DNA from: Aldehydirespirator sp028819505
Lineage (GTDB): Bacteria > Actinomycetota > Acidimicrobiia > Acidimicrobiales > Aldehydirespiratoraceae
Assembly (NCBI GenBank): GCA_965207755.1
Contig: OZ242297.1
Location: 1,612,001-1,676,000 of the forward strand
Length of the DNA stretch: 64,000 nt
Reading direction: 5' to 3'
Shown here one piece after another: positions 17,649 through 26,045 of this stretch. The notes beneath the pieces are model-generated. The model had not been told where the DNA came from and ran no database searches. It worked only from the letters and a program-made list of their open reading frames with translations. The first letter of the stretch is position 1. Every line of letters begins with the position of its first letter. The position numbers were made by a program, and so were the translations under genes.

Positions 17649-18119
17649 CTAGGTGACTTCGACGACGGTGACCTTCTCGGTCGTCCCGCCCGGCGTCTCG
17701 AACTCCACATGATCGCCCGCGCCCGCTCCGAGCAGTGCCTTGCCCATGGGAGAGCCCGGCGACACGATCACCATTCCGTCGGCGCGCTCCTCGACCGAGC
17801 CGAGGAGCAGGCGCTCGGGCTCGTCGTCGCCGTCGTAGAGCACTGTGACCGTCGAGCCGAGAGCCACGCTCGCGTCCTCGGTTCCGGCGTCGATGATCAC
17901 CGCGTCGGTGAGGATCCTCGAGAGGTGCATGATCCGCTCCTCCATGAGGCCCTGGGTCTCCTTGGCCGCGTGGTAGTCCCCGTTCTCGGAGAGGTCGCCC
18001 AGTTTGCGGGCAGCCTCGATCTTCTCAGCTATCTCGATGCGGCCCCGCGTGGCGAGGTCCCGAAGCTCGGCGCTCAACCGATCGTGCGCGTCCTGCGAAA
18101 GGTGATGGACGTCGGGCAT
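17649..18119 (-). CDS. greA: Transcription elongation factor GreA
   Basis: Rescues backtracked RNA polymerase by stimulating transcript cleavage through the secondary channel. The N-terminal coiled coil carries the tip motif DLSENGDYHAAKE (residues 42-54), with acidic residues for metal binding. The C-terminal FKBP-like domain includes VSPGSPMGKALLGAGAGD. 156 residues is normal. It is transcribed away from leuB, with 235 bp between the two starts, where the leu attenuator lies. Confidence 0.96.
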   Translation of the reverse strand: MPDVHHLSQDAHDRLSAELRDLATRGRIEIAEKIEAARKLGDLSENGDYHAAKETQGLMEERIMHLSRILTDAVIIDAGTEDASVALGSTVTVLYDGDDEPERLLLGSVEERADGMVIVSPGSPMGKALLGAGAGDHVEFETPGGTTEKVTVVEVT

Positions 18120-18199
18120 CGCGCCAATCTACCGCCCAGGAGACCGAGCGAATAGCGGAGGATGGCCAACCGGCGGGGTGGCGCGTTATGCTTGCCTGC

Positions 18200-18232
18200 G
18201 TGGCAGACAAGCCCGCGATCGTAATTCCGTAG
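18200..18232 (+). CDS. Putative leaderless leader peptide of the leuB operon
   Basis: GTG 18200 begins a ten-residue peptide VADKPAIVIP and ends in TAG. A TATGCT -10 box at 18187-18192 places transcription start at about the GTG, so translation would be leaderless. The run Ile-Val-Ile just before the stop fits sensing of branched-chain aminoacyl-tRNA by ribosome stalling. An in-frame ATG at 18188 would extend the peptide but overlaps the -10 box. Translation is inferred, not shown. Confidence 0.5.
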   Translation: MADKPAIVIP

Positions 18233-18291
18233 CGCGCGCCATCCCGGCGCGCGCCCTCGACCGTCCACCCAGGTGGGCGGTTTCTTTGTTT
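18232..18291 (+). promoter_or_regulatory. Attenuator of the leuB-ilvE-cimA operon
   Basis: Straight after the leader peptide stop lies a perfect 9-bp hairpin, GCGCGCGCC (18232-18240) with GGCGCGCGC (18246-18254). It is followed by an intrinsic terminator: CCGTCCAC (18261-18268), loop CCAG, GTGGGCGG (18273-18280), then TTTCTTTGTTT. This is the only clear T-tailed terminator I see in the window, and it is 63 bp before leuB, where a terminator makes sense only as a regulated attenuator. Confidence 0.65.
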
Positions 18292-18354
18292 CAGCGACGA
18301 GCAGGCCGGCACAACCCGATCACGAGACGAGCAACACGAGACGAGCAATCAGCG

Positions 18355-19335
18355 ATGGCGCATCGAGTGGGAGTCATAGGGGGCGACGGCATCGGCCCCG
18401 AGGTCGTGGCCGAGGGCCTGAAGGTGGTCGCGTCCGCCGGCGTGGCTCTCGACACCACGCACTACGACCTGGGCGGCAGCCGCTACCTGCGGGACGGGAC
18501 CGTGCTCGACGACGCCACCGTGGAGGAGTGGCGAGGCCTCGACGCGCTCTACATGGGAGCGGTCGGCACCCCCGAGGTGCCCCCCGGCGTCATCGAGAGA
18601 GGCCTGCTGCTGAAGATGCGCTTCGAGCTCGACCTCTACATCAACCTGCGGCCCTTCACCGCGCCGGCCCACGACTTCGTGGTGATCCGCGAGAACACCG
18701 AGGGCACGTACGCGGGGGAGGGCGGCTTCCTGCGGAGGGGCACCCCCTTCGAGATCGCCACCCAGGGGTCGGTCAACACCCGCCACGGCGTGGAGCGGGC
18801 CGTCCGCTACGCGTTCGACCTGGCCATGACCCGGCGCAAGCACGTGACGCTGGTTCACAAGACCAACGTGCTGACCTTCGCCGGCGACCTCTGGGAGCGC
18901 GCCTTCAACGACGTCGCGGCTCGATACCCGGAAGTCTCGACGGCCTACAACCACGTGGATGCGGCATGCATCTACTTCGTGGAGGATCCCGCCCGCTACG
19001 ACGTGATCGTCACCGACAACCTCTTCGGCGACATCCTCACCGACCTCGGCGGCGCGGTCTCGGGCGGCATCGGACTGGCGCCCACCGCCAACCTGCATCC
19101 CGGGCAGGTGTCGATGTTCGAGCCGGTCCACGGCTCGGCCCCCGACATCGTGGGCACAGGCCGGGCCAATCCCGTCGCGGCGGTTCTGTCCGGCGCGATG
19201 ATGTTGGACCACCTCGGCGAGACCGGGGCCGCGGAACGGATCCGCAAGGCCTGCGACCGGCCCGAGTCGCTCGCAGGCACCACCGGCGAGATCGGCGACG
19301 CCATCGTCGCCCGCCTCGCCGACCAGCAGGTCTGA
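18355..19335 (+). CDS. leuB: 3-isopropylmalate dehydrogenase
   Basis: NAD-dependent oxidative decarboxylase of leucine synthesis; it also oxidises 3-methylmalate in the citramalate route to isoleucine. The start VGVIGGDGIGPEVVAEG, the middle LVHKTNVLTFAGDLW, DNLFGDILTDLGGAVSGG and the NAD-binding FEPVHGSAPDIVGTGRANP are all intact. The 326 residues are slightly short for the family but complete. ATG 18355 was chosen since the longer ORF runs through the attenuator. First gene of the operon with ilvE and cimA. Confidence 0.93.
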   Translation: MAHRVGVIGGDGIGPEVVAEGLKVVASAGVALDTTHYDLGGSRYLRDGTVLDDATVEEWRGLDALYMGAVGTPEVPPGVIERGLLLKMRFELDLYINLRPFTAPAHDFVVIRENTEGTYAGEGGFLRRGTPFEIATQGSVNTRHGVERAVRYAFDLAMTRRKHVTLVHKTNVLTFAGDLWERAFNDVAARYPEVSTAYNHVDAACIYFVEDPARYDVIVTDNLFGDILTDLGGAVSGGIGLAPTANLHPGQVSMFEPVHGSAPDIVGTGRANPVAAVLSGAMMLDHLGETGAAERIRKACDRPESLAGTTGEIGDAIVARLADQQV

Positions 19336-19386
19336 GACCCAGGACACACCGCAAAGAAAGCGCAACTCGAGGAAGGCCACCGCCCA

Positions 19387-20307
19387 ATGCCGATCACACC
19401 CGCCAAGCACATCTGGATGAACGGTGAGCTCGTTGGATGGCAGGACGCCAAGATCCACGTGCTGTCGCACTCGCTGCACTACGGGACGGGCGTGTTCGAG
19501 GGCATCCGCACGTACGCGACCGGCAACGGCCCCGCCGTGTTCCGGCTGACCGACCACATCCAGCGGCTGTACAACTCGGCGAAGATCCTCGGCATGGAGA
19601 TGCCGTACTCGGTGCCCGAGATCGTGGAGGCATGCAAGCTGGTGGTGCGCGACAGCGGGCTGCCCGAGTGCTACGTGCGCCCGATCGCCTACTACGGGTT
19701 CGGCGAGATCGGCCTGTCGACCGCCGACTGCACCACCGAGATCGCCATCGCGGTGTGGCCCTGGGGCGCCTACCTGGGCGACGAGGCCCTCACCAAGGGC
19801 GTCCGGTTGAAGATCTCGTCGTGGGCCCGCCACGATCACAACATCATGCCGCCCGCCTCCAAGACGACCGGCAACTACGCCAACTCGACATTGGCCAAGA
19901 TGGAGGCTCTCAGGGCCGGCTACGACGAGGCCATCATGCTCAACCCGGCCGGGCTGGTGTCGGAGTGCAGCGGCGAGAACATCTTCGCGGGCGCCCCCGA
20001 CGTGCTGGTGACCCCGCCGCTGTCGTCGGGGGCGCTGCCCGGCATCACCCAGGACTCGGTGATGTCCATCGCCCGCGACATCGGCATCGACGTGGTGATC
20101 GGCGATCTGGCCCGCAGCGACCTGTACATCGCCCAGGAGATCTTCGTGTGCGGCACCGCCACCGAGGTCGGCGCGGTCAACTCGGTGGACGACCGGCCCC
20201 TGGTGTGCCCCGGCCCGCGCACGCTGGCCATCGCCGAGGCCTATGCGGACGTCGTGCGGGGTCGCAACGACCGCTACAAGACGTGGAACGAGCACGTCCA
20301 TGAGTAG
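19387..20307 (+). CDS. ilvE: Branched-chain amino acid aminotransferase
   Basis: Fold-type IV PLP enzyme making the last step to Leu, Ile and Val. It begins with IWMNGELVGWQDAKIHVLSH and GTGVFEGIRTY, and has the PLP lysine in PPASKTTGNYANS near residue 160 and the PLP-phosphate region LVSECSGENIFAG. 306 residues is normal. An AGGAAGG stretch precedes the ATG by about 12 nt. Its stop overlaps the cimA start by 8 nt (ATGAGTAG), a translationally coupled arrangement. Confidence 0.95.
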   Translation: MPITPAKHIWMNGELVGWQDAKIHVLSHSLHYGTGVFEGIRTYATGNGPAVFRLTDHIQRLYNSAKILGMEMPYSVPEIVEACKLVVRDSGLPECYVRPIAYYGFGEIGLSTADCTTEIAIAVWPWGAYLGDEALTKGVRLKISSWARHDHNIMPPASKTTGNYANSTLAKMEALRAGYDEAIMLNPAGLVSECSGENIFAGAPDVLVTPPLSSGALPGITQDSVMSIARDIGIDVVIGDLARSDLYIAQEIFVCGTATEVGAVNSVDDRPLVCPGPRTLAIAEAYADVVRGRNDRYKTWNEHVHE

Positions 20308-21913
20308 CGACGCGTCGCCCCGTTCGTCAGTGGACATCTACGACACCACCCTGCGCGACGGCACGCAGCTGGAGGGCATCTCGCTGACAGTCGACGACAA
20401 GCTTCGCATCGCCGAGCAACTCGACCATCTGGGCGTCGCCTTCATCGAGGGCGGCTGGCCGGGCGCCAACCCCAAGGACGACGAGTTCTTCGAGCGGGCC
20501 CGCACCGAGCTCGACCTCCAGGTCAGCGAGCTGGTCGCCTTCGGCTCCACCCGCCGGGCCCGCGGCAGGGTCGACTCCGACCAGGTGCTGGCCCATCTGG
20601 CCGGAGCGGGGACCTCGACGGTGTGCATCGTCGGCAAGTGCTGGGACTACCACGTCACCGAGGCCCTGCAGACCACCCTGGACGAGGGCGTGGCCATGGT
20701 GGCCGACTCGGTGGAGTTCCTGGCGGCCGCGGGCAAGCGGGTGCTGTTCGACGCCGAGCACTTCTTCGACGGCTTCCGCCGCAACCCCGAGTTCAGCCTG
20801 CGAGTGCTGGAGGCCGCCGCCATGGCCGGGGCGTCCACGGTGGTGCTGTGCGACACCAACGGCGGCACCCTTCCCGGCGACATCTCCGAGGCAGTGTCGG
20901 CGGTGGCGGCCCACGTCGACTGCGAGGTCGGCATCCACCTGCACAACGACACCGGCTGCGGGGTGGCCAACGCGCTGGCCGCGGTGCAGGCGGGGGCGGC
21001 GCACGTTCAGGGCACCATCAACGGCTACGGGGAGCGGGTCGGCAACTGCGACCTGGTGCCGATCATCGCCAACCTCGAGCTGAAGATGGGCATGCGGGCG
21101 CTGCCCGAGGGCCGGCTGCCCCGGCTCACGTCGGTGTCGCACCACGTGGCCGAGCTGGTCAACCTGCCGATGAACCCCCAGCAGCCCTACGTGGGGGCCG
21201 GCGCCTTCGCCCACAAGGCGGGGCTGCACGCCAGCGCGCTGAGCCGCCGCCCCGACGCCTACGAGCACGTCTCGCCGGAGCTGGTCGGCAACGGCACCCG
21301 GGTGCTGGTGTCGGAGATGGCCGGCCGCTCAACGCTGGAGATGAGGGCCGCCGAACTCGGCCTGGACATCGACGGCCGGGTTCTCGGCGACGTGATCGAC
21401 ACCCTCAAGCGCCTGGAGCACGCCGGGTACCACTTCGAGGCGGCCGACGCCTCCCTGGAGCTCCTCATGCGGGGAGCGTCCGGCTGGGAGCAGGACTACT
21501 TCAAGCTGGAGTCGTTCCGGGTGTCGATGGACCACCGCTCCGGCACCGGTGCCCGGGCCTGGAACGACGTCTCGGTCGAGGTGGACACCGAGGCCACCGT
21601 CAAGCTGTGGGTCGACGGCGAGCGCCGCGTGGCCGTCGGGGAGGGCAACGGCCCGGTCAACGCCCTCGACACCGCGCTGCGCAACGCGTTGGGCGACCGG
21701 TATCCCGCACTGCACAACATCTCCCTCACCGACTACAAGGTCAGGGTGCTGGACACCCAGAAAGGGACCGGGGCGGTGACCCGGGTGCTGATCGACTCCA
21801 CCGACCGCCGCAAGGTGTGGACCACCATCGGCGTGTCGGAGAACATCATCGAGGCGTCCTGGCAGGCACTGGCCGACTCGGTGGTGTACGGCCTGCTCCA
21901 CGCCGACGACTGA
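20300..21913 (+). CDS. cimA: Citramalate synthase
   Basis: Condenses pyruvate with acetyl-CoA to (R)-citramalate, the entry to threonine-independent isoleucine synthesis. The TIM-barrel domain starts DIYDTTLRDGTQLEGIS and continues FIEGGWPGANPKDDEFF, the glycine-tryptophan form typical of CimA-type rather than LeuA. HLHNDTGCGVANALAAVQAG supplies metal ligands. The C-terminal LeuA-dimer regulatory domain, which in this family binds isoleucine, ends with WTTIGVSENIIEASWQAL. 537 residues. ATG 20300 overlaps the ilvE end. Confidence 0.93.
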   Translation: MSSDASPRSSVDIYDTTLRDGTQLEGISLTVDDKLRIAEQLDHLGVAFIEGGWPGANPKDDEFFERARTELDLQVSELVAFGSTRRARGRVDSDQVLAHLAGAGTSTVCIVGKCWDYHVTEALQTTLDEGVAMVADSVEFLAAAGKRVLFDAEHFFDGFRRNPEFSLRVLEAAAMAGASTVVLCDTNGGTLPGDISEAVSAVAAHVDCEVGIHLHNDTGCGVANALAAVQAGAAHVQGTINGYGERVGNCDLVPIIANLELKMGMRALPEGRLPRLTSVSHHVAELVNLPMNPQQPYVGAGAFAHKAGLHASALSRRPDAYEHVSPELVGNGTRVLVSEMAGRSTLEMRAAELGLDIDGRVLGDVIDTLKRLEHAGYHFEAADASLELLMRGASGWEQDYFKLESFRVSMDHRSGTGARAWNDVSVEVDTEATVKLWVDGERRVAVGEGNGPVNALDTALRNALGDRYPALHNISLTDYKVRVLDTQKGTGAVTRVLIDSTDRRKVWTTIGVSENIIEASWQALADSVVYGLLHADD

Positions 21914-21945
21914 GTCTCCGCCGGCGCCGCCCAGCCGCGCGCCGC

Positions 21946-22152
21946 TCAACCGGCCGCGGTCACAGTGATGCGGCCGACGTTCGACTCCTCCACATCGAAC
22001 CAGAAGGCGATGGCCGATCGTGCCTCGCCCTCCACATCGTCGTAGCGTCGGGTCTGACCGAGCACGGTGTCGAGTCCGTCAATCGTGATGCCCCACCAGC
22101 CGCCCCCGGGCGTCGCTCGAACGTGGTAGGCGTCGCCGGGCAGGGCGTGCAT
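21946..22152 (-). CDS. HicB-like small protein
   Basis: A 68-residue ORF with the pattern AYHVRATPGGGWWGITIDGL, then LGQTRRYDDVEGEARSAIAF and a hydrophobic beta strand at the end. This strand-helix-strand form resembles HicB-type or DUF1902-like domains (substrate-mimic half of HicAB systems), but no HicA partner with a conserved histidine is adjacent, so it is an orphan. A minus-strand TAGCAT box lies within a CTGGAG/CTCCAG inverted repeat 10 nt before the ATG, a possible self-operator. Confidence 0.5.
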   Translation of the reverse strand: MHALPGDAYHVRATPGGGWWGITIDGLDTVLGQTRRYDDVEGEARSAIAFWFDVEESNVGRITVTAAG

Positions 22153-22228
22153 GGCGCTGGAGATGCTAGCTCCAGCCGGTGCCGGTGTGGAAGGTGCCCA
22201 CGCGGGTATGGGGCTACCCTGTTCGCTC

Positions 22229-22747
22229 GTGGCTGCTCCTTCTTATGTCCCGGCTACCGCCACGGCTCCGTCCAGCTACCGGTCGCCGCCCCGGCGGGAC
22301 GATCCGTGGATGGCCGACCGGCCCGGCGAGGTGGTGGGTGGGGAGGCTCCGGCCGGTCCGGGCCTGGGCTGCCAGGGCCCCGACCAGGGCTATGCGCTCA
22401 AGCTGGCGCAGCGCTTCGCCGGCCGGCTGGTGCTGGCGGACGGTGAACGAGGGGACGACGCGCTCGCCGGGTGCTGCGCGGTGGCCCTGCGCCGGGCCTC
22501 CCTGTTCGGCCGGGCGCCGGTGGTGCACGACCTGCGGCTGGCTCTGGAGCTGTTCGGCTTCCTGGTCGACACGGACGCCGGACTGGTGCATTGGCGCCGG
22601 CCCCTGTTCGCGGGCGCGGCGGGCCACCACGGCTACCACGTCAAGCTGCGCCTGGCCGATCTGGTCCCGGAGGACACGCTGCGGCTCACTCCGGCCGCGG
22701 CCGCCGAGGCGTCGGCCCGGGACTGGCACGCCCCGCTGGGCCTGTAG
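22229..22747 (+). CDS. Conserved hypothetical protein
   Basis: 172 residues from GTG 22229. The start AAPSYVPATATAPSSYRSPP is followed by DDPWMADRPGEV, GPDQGYALKLAQRF and ALRRASLFGRAPVVHDLRLA. I recall similar proteins from Acidimicrobiia but know no function. There is no membrane segment. TACCCT at 22215-22220 supports a leaderless GTG start; an internal ATG at 22310 is an alternative that would lose the conserved proline-rich start. The gene converges with the RDD gene. Confidence 0.6.
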   Translation: MAAPSYVPATATAPSSYRSPPRRDDPWMADRPGEVVGGEAPAGPGLGCQGPDQGYALKLAQRFAGRLVLADGERGDDALAGCCAVALRRASLFGRAPVVHDLRLALELFGFLVDTDAGLVHWRRPLFAGAAGHHGYHVKLRLADLVPEDTLRLTPAAAAEASARDWHAPLGL

Positions 22748-22755
22748 GCGCGACG

Positions 22756-22775
22756 GTCGGGCCCGACACCGGGCC
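22756..22775. terminator. Palindromic hairpin between convergent genes
   Basis: GTCGGGCCCGAC is a perfect 12-bp palindrome (22756-22767), and GGCCC/GGGCC can also pair around GACACC. It lies in the 33-bp gap between two stop codons. Weak candidate for a bidirectional terminator. Confidence 0.35.
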
Positions 22776-22780
22776 GCGGC

Positions 22781-23371
22781 TCAGATCTTGATGACGAGAG
22801 TGCCGGCTGCCTTGTCGTGCCACCCCTGCCGGGACTTGTCCCACAGCAGTGAGATGTAGACCAGCAGCGACAGGACCCATCCGATGAGGGGAATGATCGG
22901 CAGGAGCGCGGGGATGATCCACCGGGCGACGGACTTTCCCCACCCGGGGACCAGGCCGTTGTCGGCGCGCACCACCCTGATGCCGGTGGCCATCTTGCCC
23001 AGTGTCTGACCTCTGGTGGCGATCAACGTCACCTCGTACAGGAGGCCGATCGCGGCGCCCACCAGCACCGACACGACGAGGGCGCCCACTGAGAGCGCCG
23101 ATGCGTCGTCGGTGTTCGAGTCGGCGCCGACCGCGGCGGTGATGCCCAGGACGGCGAGGATGATGAAGGCGACGGTGACGATCACGATGTCGAGGATCCG
23201 CGCGCCGAGCCGGGCGCCGGCGCTGGCGAGTTGGACCGACTCGCCGGTGCCGGTCGTCGCCCAGCCGGTCGCGGGCTGCGGGCCTTGGGCGCCGGAACCC
23301 GGCGGGGCAGGAGGATAGGAGGACCAGTTCGAATCGTCTGGCGGGGGCGGGGGCGGGGGCATGTCGGACAT
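22781..23371 (-). CDS. RDD family membrane protein
   Basis: 196 residues. A proline-rich cytoplasmic N-terminus (PPPPPPPDDSNWSSYPPAPP) is followed by an RDD domain. GARLGARILDIVIVTVAFII starts the first span, then two more spans including LVVSVLVGAAIGLLYEVTLI, and the conserved TRGQTLGKMATGIRVVRADNG and RQGWHDKAAGTLVI. RDD proteins have been linked to ion transport in some bacteria; the role here is unknown. Confidence 0.88.
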   Translation of the reverse strand: MSDMPPPPPPPDDSNWSSYPPAPPGSGAQGPQPATGWATTGTGESVQLASAGARLGARILDIVIVTVAFIILAVLGITAAVGADSNTDDASALSVGALVVSVLVGAAIGLLYEVTLIATRGQTLGKMATGIRVVRADNGLVPGWGKSVARWIIPALLPIIPLIGWVLSLLVYISLLWDKSRQGWHDKAAGTLVIKI

Positions 23372-23678
23372 CGGTAGCTCCTTGGGGTCTGGCCTCGGAC
23401 GGCAGCCCCGACGGTAGCAGAGCGCCCCGTCAGGGGCCGAAGGCCGAGACGAGCGCGAGAAAGAGCACGACCGCTCATCAGCAGTCTGCAGCGTCTTCGA
23501 TCAGCAGTCTGCAGCGTTCTCGATCAGCAGTCTGCAACGGTTTCGGCCGTCAGTTCGCAACGGTTTCGGCCGTCAGTTCGCAACGGTTTCGATCAGCCGT
23601 CTGCAGCAATCTCGATGTAGCGATTGCGGGCCTGCGAGTGTGGGGACTGCGGGGAACCGATTCCGGTAGTCTCGCTGT
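23372..23678. other. 307-bp intergenic region with repeat array
   Basis: Gap between the divergent RDD and gltX genes. It contains six tandem 23-bp units (23478-23615) and the gltX promoter TAGTCT (23667-23672) 6 nt before the GTG. I see no gene, tRNA or riboswitch in it. Confidence 0.7.
23478..23615. repeat. Six-unit 23-bp tandem array upstream of gltX
   Basis: Units start at 23478, 23501, 23524, 23547, 23570 and 23593. Units 4 and 5 are identical; units 1-3 and 6 begin ATCAGC and contain TCTGCARC, while 4-5 begin GCCGTCAGTTCGCAACGG. All end in TCG. The 23-bp period is not a codon multiple, so the array is not coding. The spacing is close to two helical turns, as in iteron or operator arrays. 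Confidence 0.9.
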
Positions 23679-25136
23679 GTGAGCTCGCCCAGGGTCCGGT
23701 TCGCGCCCGCGCCTACGGGTTTCCTGCACGTGGGGAGCGCCCGGACCGCCCTGTTCAACTGGCTGTTCGCCCGCCATCACGGCGGCGAGATGGTGCTGCG
23801 GGTGGAGGACACCGACGCCGCGCTGAAGACCCAGGAGTACGTGGACGCCATCATCGAGCCGCTGCGATGGCTGGGCCTCGACTGGGACTCCGGGCCCCAC
23901 TTCCAGTCCGACCGCCGGGACAGACACGCCGCCGCCATCGAGCAGCTCGTGGCTGGCGGATCGGCCTACTACTGCGACCTGACCCGGCCCGAGATCGAGC
24001 AGCGGTGCGAGGCGGCCGGACTCCCGGCCGGCTACCACGGCTGGTCCCGCGACCGCGACCTGGCCGACGGTCCCGGGGTGGTGGTGCGCTTCCGCTGCCC
24101 CGACGAGGGCACCACCGTCGTCGACGACATCGTTCGGGGCCGGGTGAGCTTCCCGAACGAGTCGCTGGAGGACTTCGTGATCCGCCGCGGCGACGGCTCG
24201 CCCACCTTCCATCTGGCCAACGCGGTCGACGACCACGACATGGGGATCACCCACGTGGTCCGGGGCGAGGACCTGCTCAACACCACCCCCCGGGTGCAGC
24301 TGATCTGGCAGGCCCTCGGCTTCGGCGGGCCGCCCGACTACGCGCACCTTCCGCTGCTGGTCGATGCCAAGCGCCAGAAGCTGTCCAAGCGGCGAGACGA
24401 TGTGGCCCTCGACAACTACCGCGCCCGGGGCTACCTGCCCGAGGCCATGGTGAACTACCTCGCCCTGCTCGGCTGGGGGCCGCCCGACGAGGTGGAGATC
24501 CGCCCGCTCGAGGAGATCGTCGAACTGTTCGACCTCGACGCGGTGAAGCCGGCCCCGGCCTTCTTCGACCCGGCCCGCCTCGACCACATCAACTCGGCGT
24601 ACATCTGCGAGCTCACCCCCGCTCAGTTCGCCGACCGGGCCCTGCTGTTCGCTGCCGACGACGTAGACCTGCCCCCGCCGGGCGCGTCGATCCTCGATGA
24701 GCCGGCCCGCCTGGCCGCTCGCGGCCATCGGACCTGGCCGGTGCTGCATGCGCTGGCGCCGGAGCTTCAACAGCGGCTCAGCGTTCTCAGCGAGTCGGCC
24801 GGATGGATCGACTGGATCGTCTCCGACGGCATCGACTTCGACGACAAGGCCTGGCGCACGGCGATGGTGAAGGGCCGGGCCGCGGCGCGGGTGCTGGAGG
24901 AGGCAGAGGCTCGCCTGGCCGGTGACGACTTCTCCTCCGCGGACCGGCTGGAGGCCATCGTCATGGGGGTCGGCGACGAGTTGACCGAGAGCATCGGCGC
25001 CAGGGTGCGGTCGCAGCCCCCGGTGCGGGTGGCGCTCACCGGCACCGGCGCAGGACTTCCCCTGTGGGAGCCGATGCGCCTGCTCGGGCGCGACACCGTG
25101 CTGGCTCGGCTGCGCGCCGCTCGGGCCCGGCTCTAG
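23679..25136 (+). CDS. gltX: Glutamyl-tRNA synthetase
   Basis: Class I synthetase charging tRNA-Glu. The HIGH-type motif is HVGS in RFAPAPTGFLHVGSARTALF, and the KMSKS motif is KLSKR near residue 236. DTDAALKTQEYVDAIIEPLR and LVDAKRQKLSKRRDD also match. It has 485 residues, with the usual C-terminal anticodon-binding helical domain ending LARLRAARARL. GTG 23679 lies 6 nt from TAGTCT, so the mRNA is leaderless. Whether it is discriminating or also charges tRNA-Gln is not visible here. Confidence 0.95.
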   Translation: MSSPRVRFAPAPTGFLHVGSARTALFNWLFARHHGGEMVLRVEDTDAALKTQEYVDAIIEPLRWLGLDWDSGPHFQSDRRDRHAAAIEQLVAGGSAYYCDLTRPEIEQRCEAAGLPAGYHGWSRDRDLADGPGVVVRFRCPDEGTTVVDDIVRGRVSFPNESLEDFVIRRGDGSPTFHLANAVDDHDMGITHVVRGEDLLNTTPRVQLIWQALGFGGPPDYAHLPLLVDAKRQKLSKRRDDVALDNYRARGYLPEAMVNYLALLGWGPPDEVEIRPLEEIVELFDLDAVKPAPAFFDPARLDHINSAYICELTPAQFADRALLFAADDVDLPPPGASILDEPARLAARGHRTWPVLHALAPELQQRLSVLSESAGWIDWIVSDGIDFDDKAWRTAMVKGRAAARVLEEAEARLAGDDFSSADRLEAIVMGVGDELTESIGARVRSQPPVRVALTGTGAGLPLWEPMRLLGRDTVLARLRAARARL

Positions 25137-25359
25137 CCCCGCCCGTCTCGAAGTCCGCGCCTGCCCGGAAATCGATGCCGGCAGGGGGCCTCCAGGGGCC
25201 GATTCGGCATCCATCTCGCAGCAGGGGTGGAGGACGGTCCCCGTCGTCCTATGGTGGCCGTCTCCCGCGGCCAGGCCTTGGCGAAGCGGCCGCCGCGGGC
25301 CCAGGCCGCAGCCGTGGTTCGCGCTTCCCTGCAAGTATCCCCAGCGCGGGGAGCGCACC

Positions 25360-25887
25360 ATGTGGTGCCCGTGTCTTCTCTGCAGGTTCCTGGCCCGTCG
25401 GCGCCGGCGCGCCGCATGGCTTCTCCTCGCGCCGGCTGTGACCATGGCCCTGGTCGCGACGGCGCCGTCCGCTGCGGCTGCTGCGGCGACACACCATGAG
25501 AGGCCGGTGTTCCGCCCGCCGGTCGAGGCGCCGGTCGCCGACCCTTTCCGTCCGCCGGAGGATCCCTACGGTCCCGGCAACCGGGGCATCGAGTACGACA
25601 CCGAGCGCGGTGACGTGGTGCGGGCCGCGGCCTCCGGAACGGTCGTGTTCTCAGGCCCGGTGGCTGGAGACCTCCATGTGACCGTCGACCACGGCGGCGG
25701 GCTGGTCAGCTCGTACTCGTACCTCCAGCGTCTCAGCGTGCGGGCCGGCGCCGCTGTCGATCAGGGCGCAGTGATCGGCGTCGCCGGTGAGCGGCTGCAC
25801 TTCAGCGTGCGGCTGGACGGGATCTACATCGACCCGGCCGGCTTCATCGGCGTGCGCCGGGTGAGGGTGCGGCTCGTGCCGCTGTGA
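25360..25887 (+). CDS. Secreted LytM/M23-like protein, probably non-catalytic
   Basis: 175 residues with an Arg-rich start, a signal segment AAWLLLAPAVTMALVATAPS and an Ala-rich cleavage region. The domain follows the M23 outline: DVVRAAASGTVVFSGPVAGD, then HVTVDHGGGLVSSY, then VGVAGE-like turn and LHFSVRLDG. However, the first zinc ligand motif HxGxD reads NRGIEYD and the usual YxHL reads YSYL, so two metal or catalytic histidines appear to be lost. It is probably a degenerate LytM protein that binds or regulates. A TATGGT box lies near 25252; the 223 bp before the gene holds no other feature I can support. Confidence 0.7.
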   Translation: MWCPCLLCRFLARRRRRAAWLLLAPAVTMALVATAPSAAAAAATHHERPVFRPPVEAPVADPFRPPEDPYGPGNRGIEYDTERGDVVRAAASGTVVFSGPVAGDLHVTVDHGGGLVSSYSYLQRLSVRAGAAVDQGAVIGVAGERLHFSVRLDGIYIDPAGFIGVRRVRVRLVPL

Positions 25888-26045
25888 TCGGCGCGGTCTG
25901 CCTGCGGTCCTCGTACACTGCTGCGCCGGCCCCCAGGGGTCCGACGGCGTCGAGCGGCGCCGCCGAATCATTCCGCAACCCGCGCCTTCACCCGGTCGCT
26001 CAGGCGTCCGGCGCGGGCCACGCAGAACCGGGAGAGCAAACAGGC

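Noticed and set aside
23372..23678. tRNA gene near gltX
   Set aside because: No cloverleaf, T-loop GGTTCRA or acceptor pairing can be made; I see no tRNA or rRNA gene anywhere in the window.
25137..25359. Possible c-di-AMP (ydaO) riboswitch before the LytM-like gene
   Set aside because: Cell-wall peptidase genes often carry one, but I cannot find its conserved core elements here.
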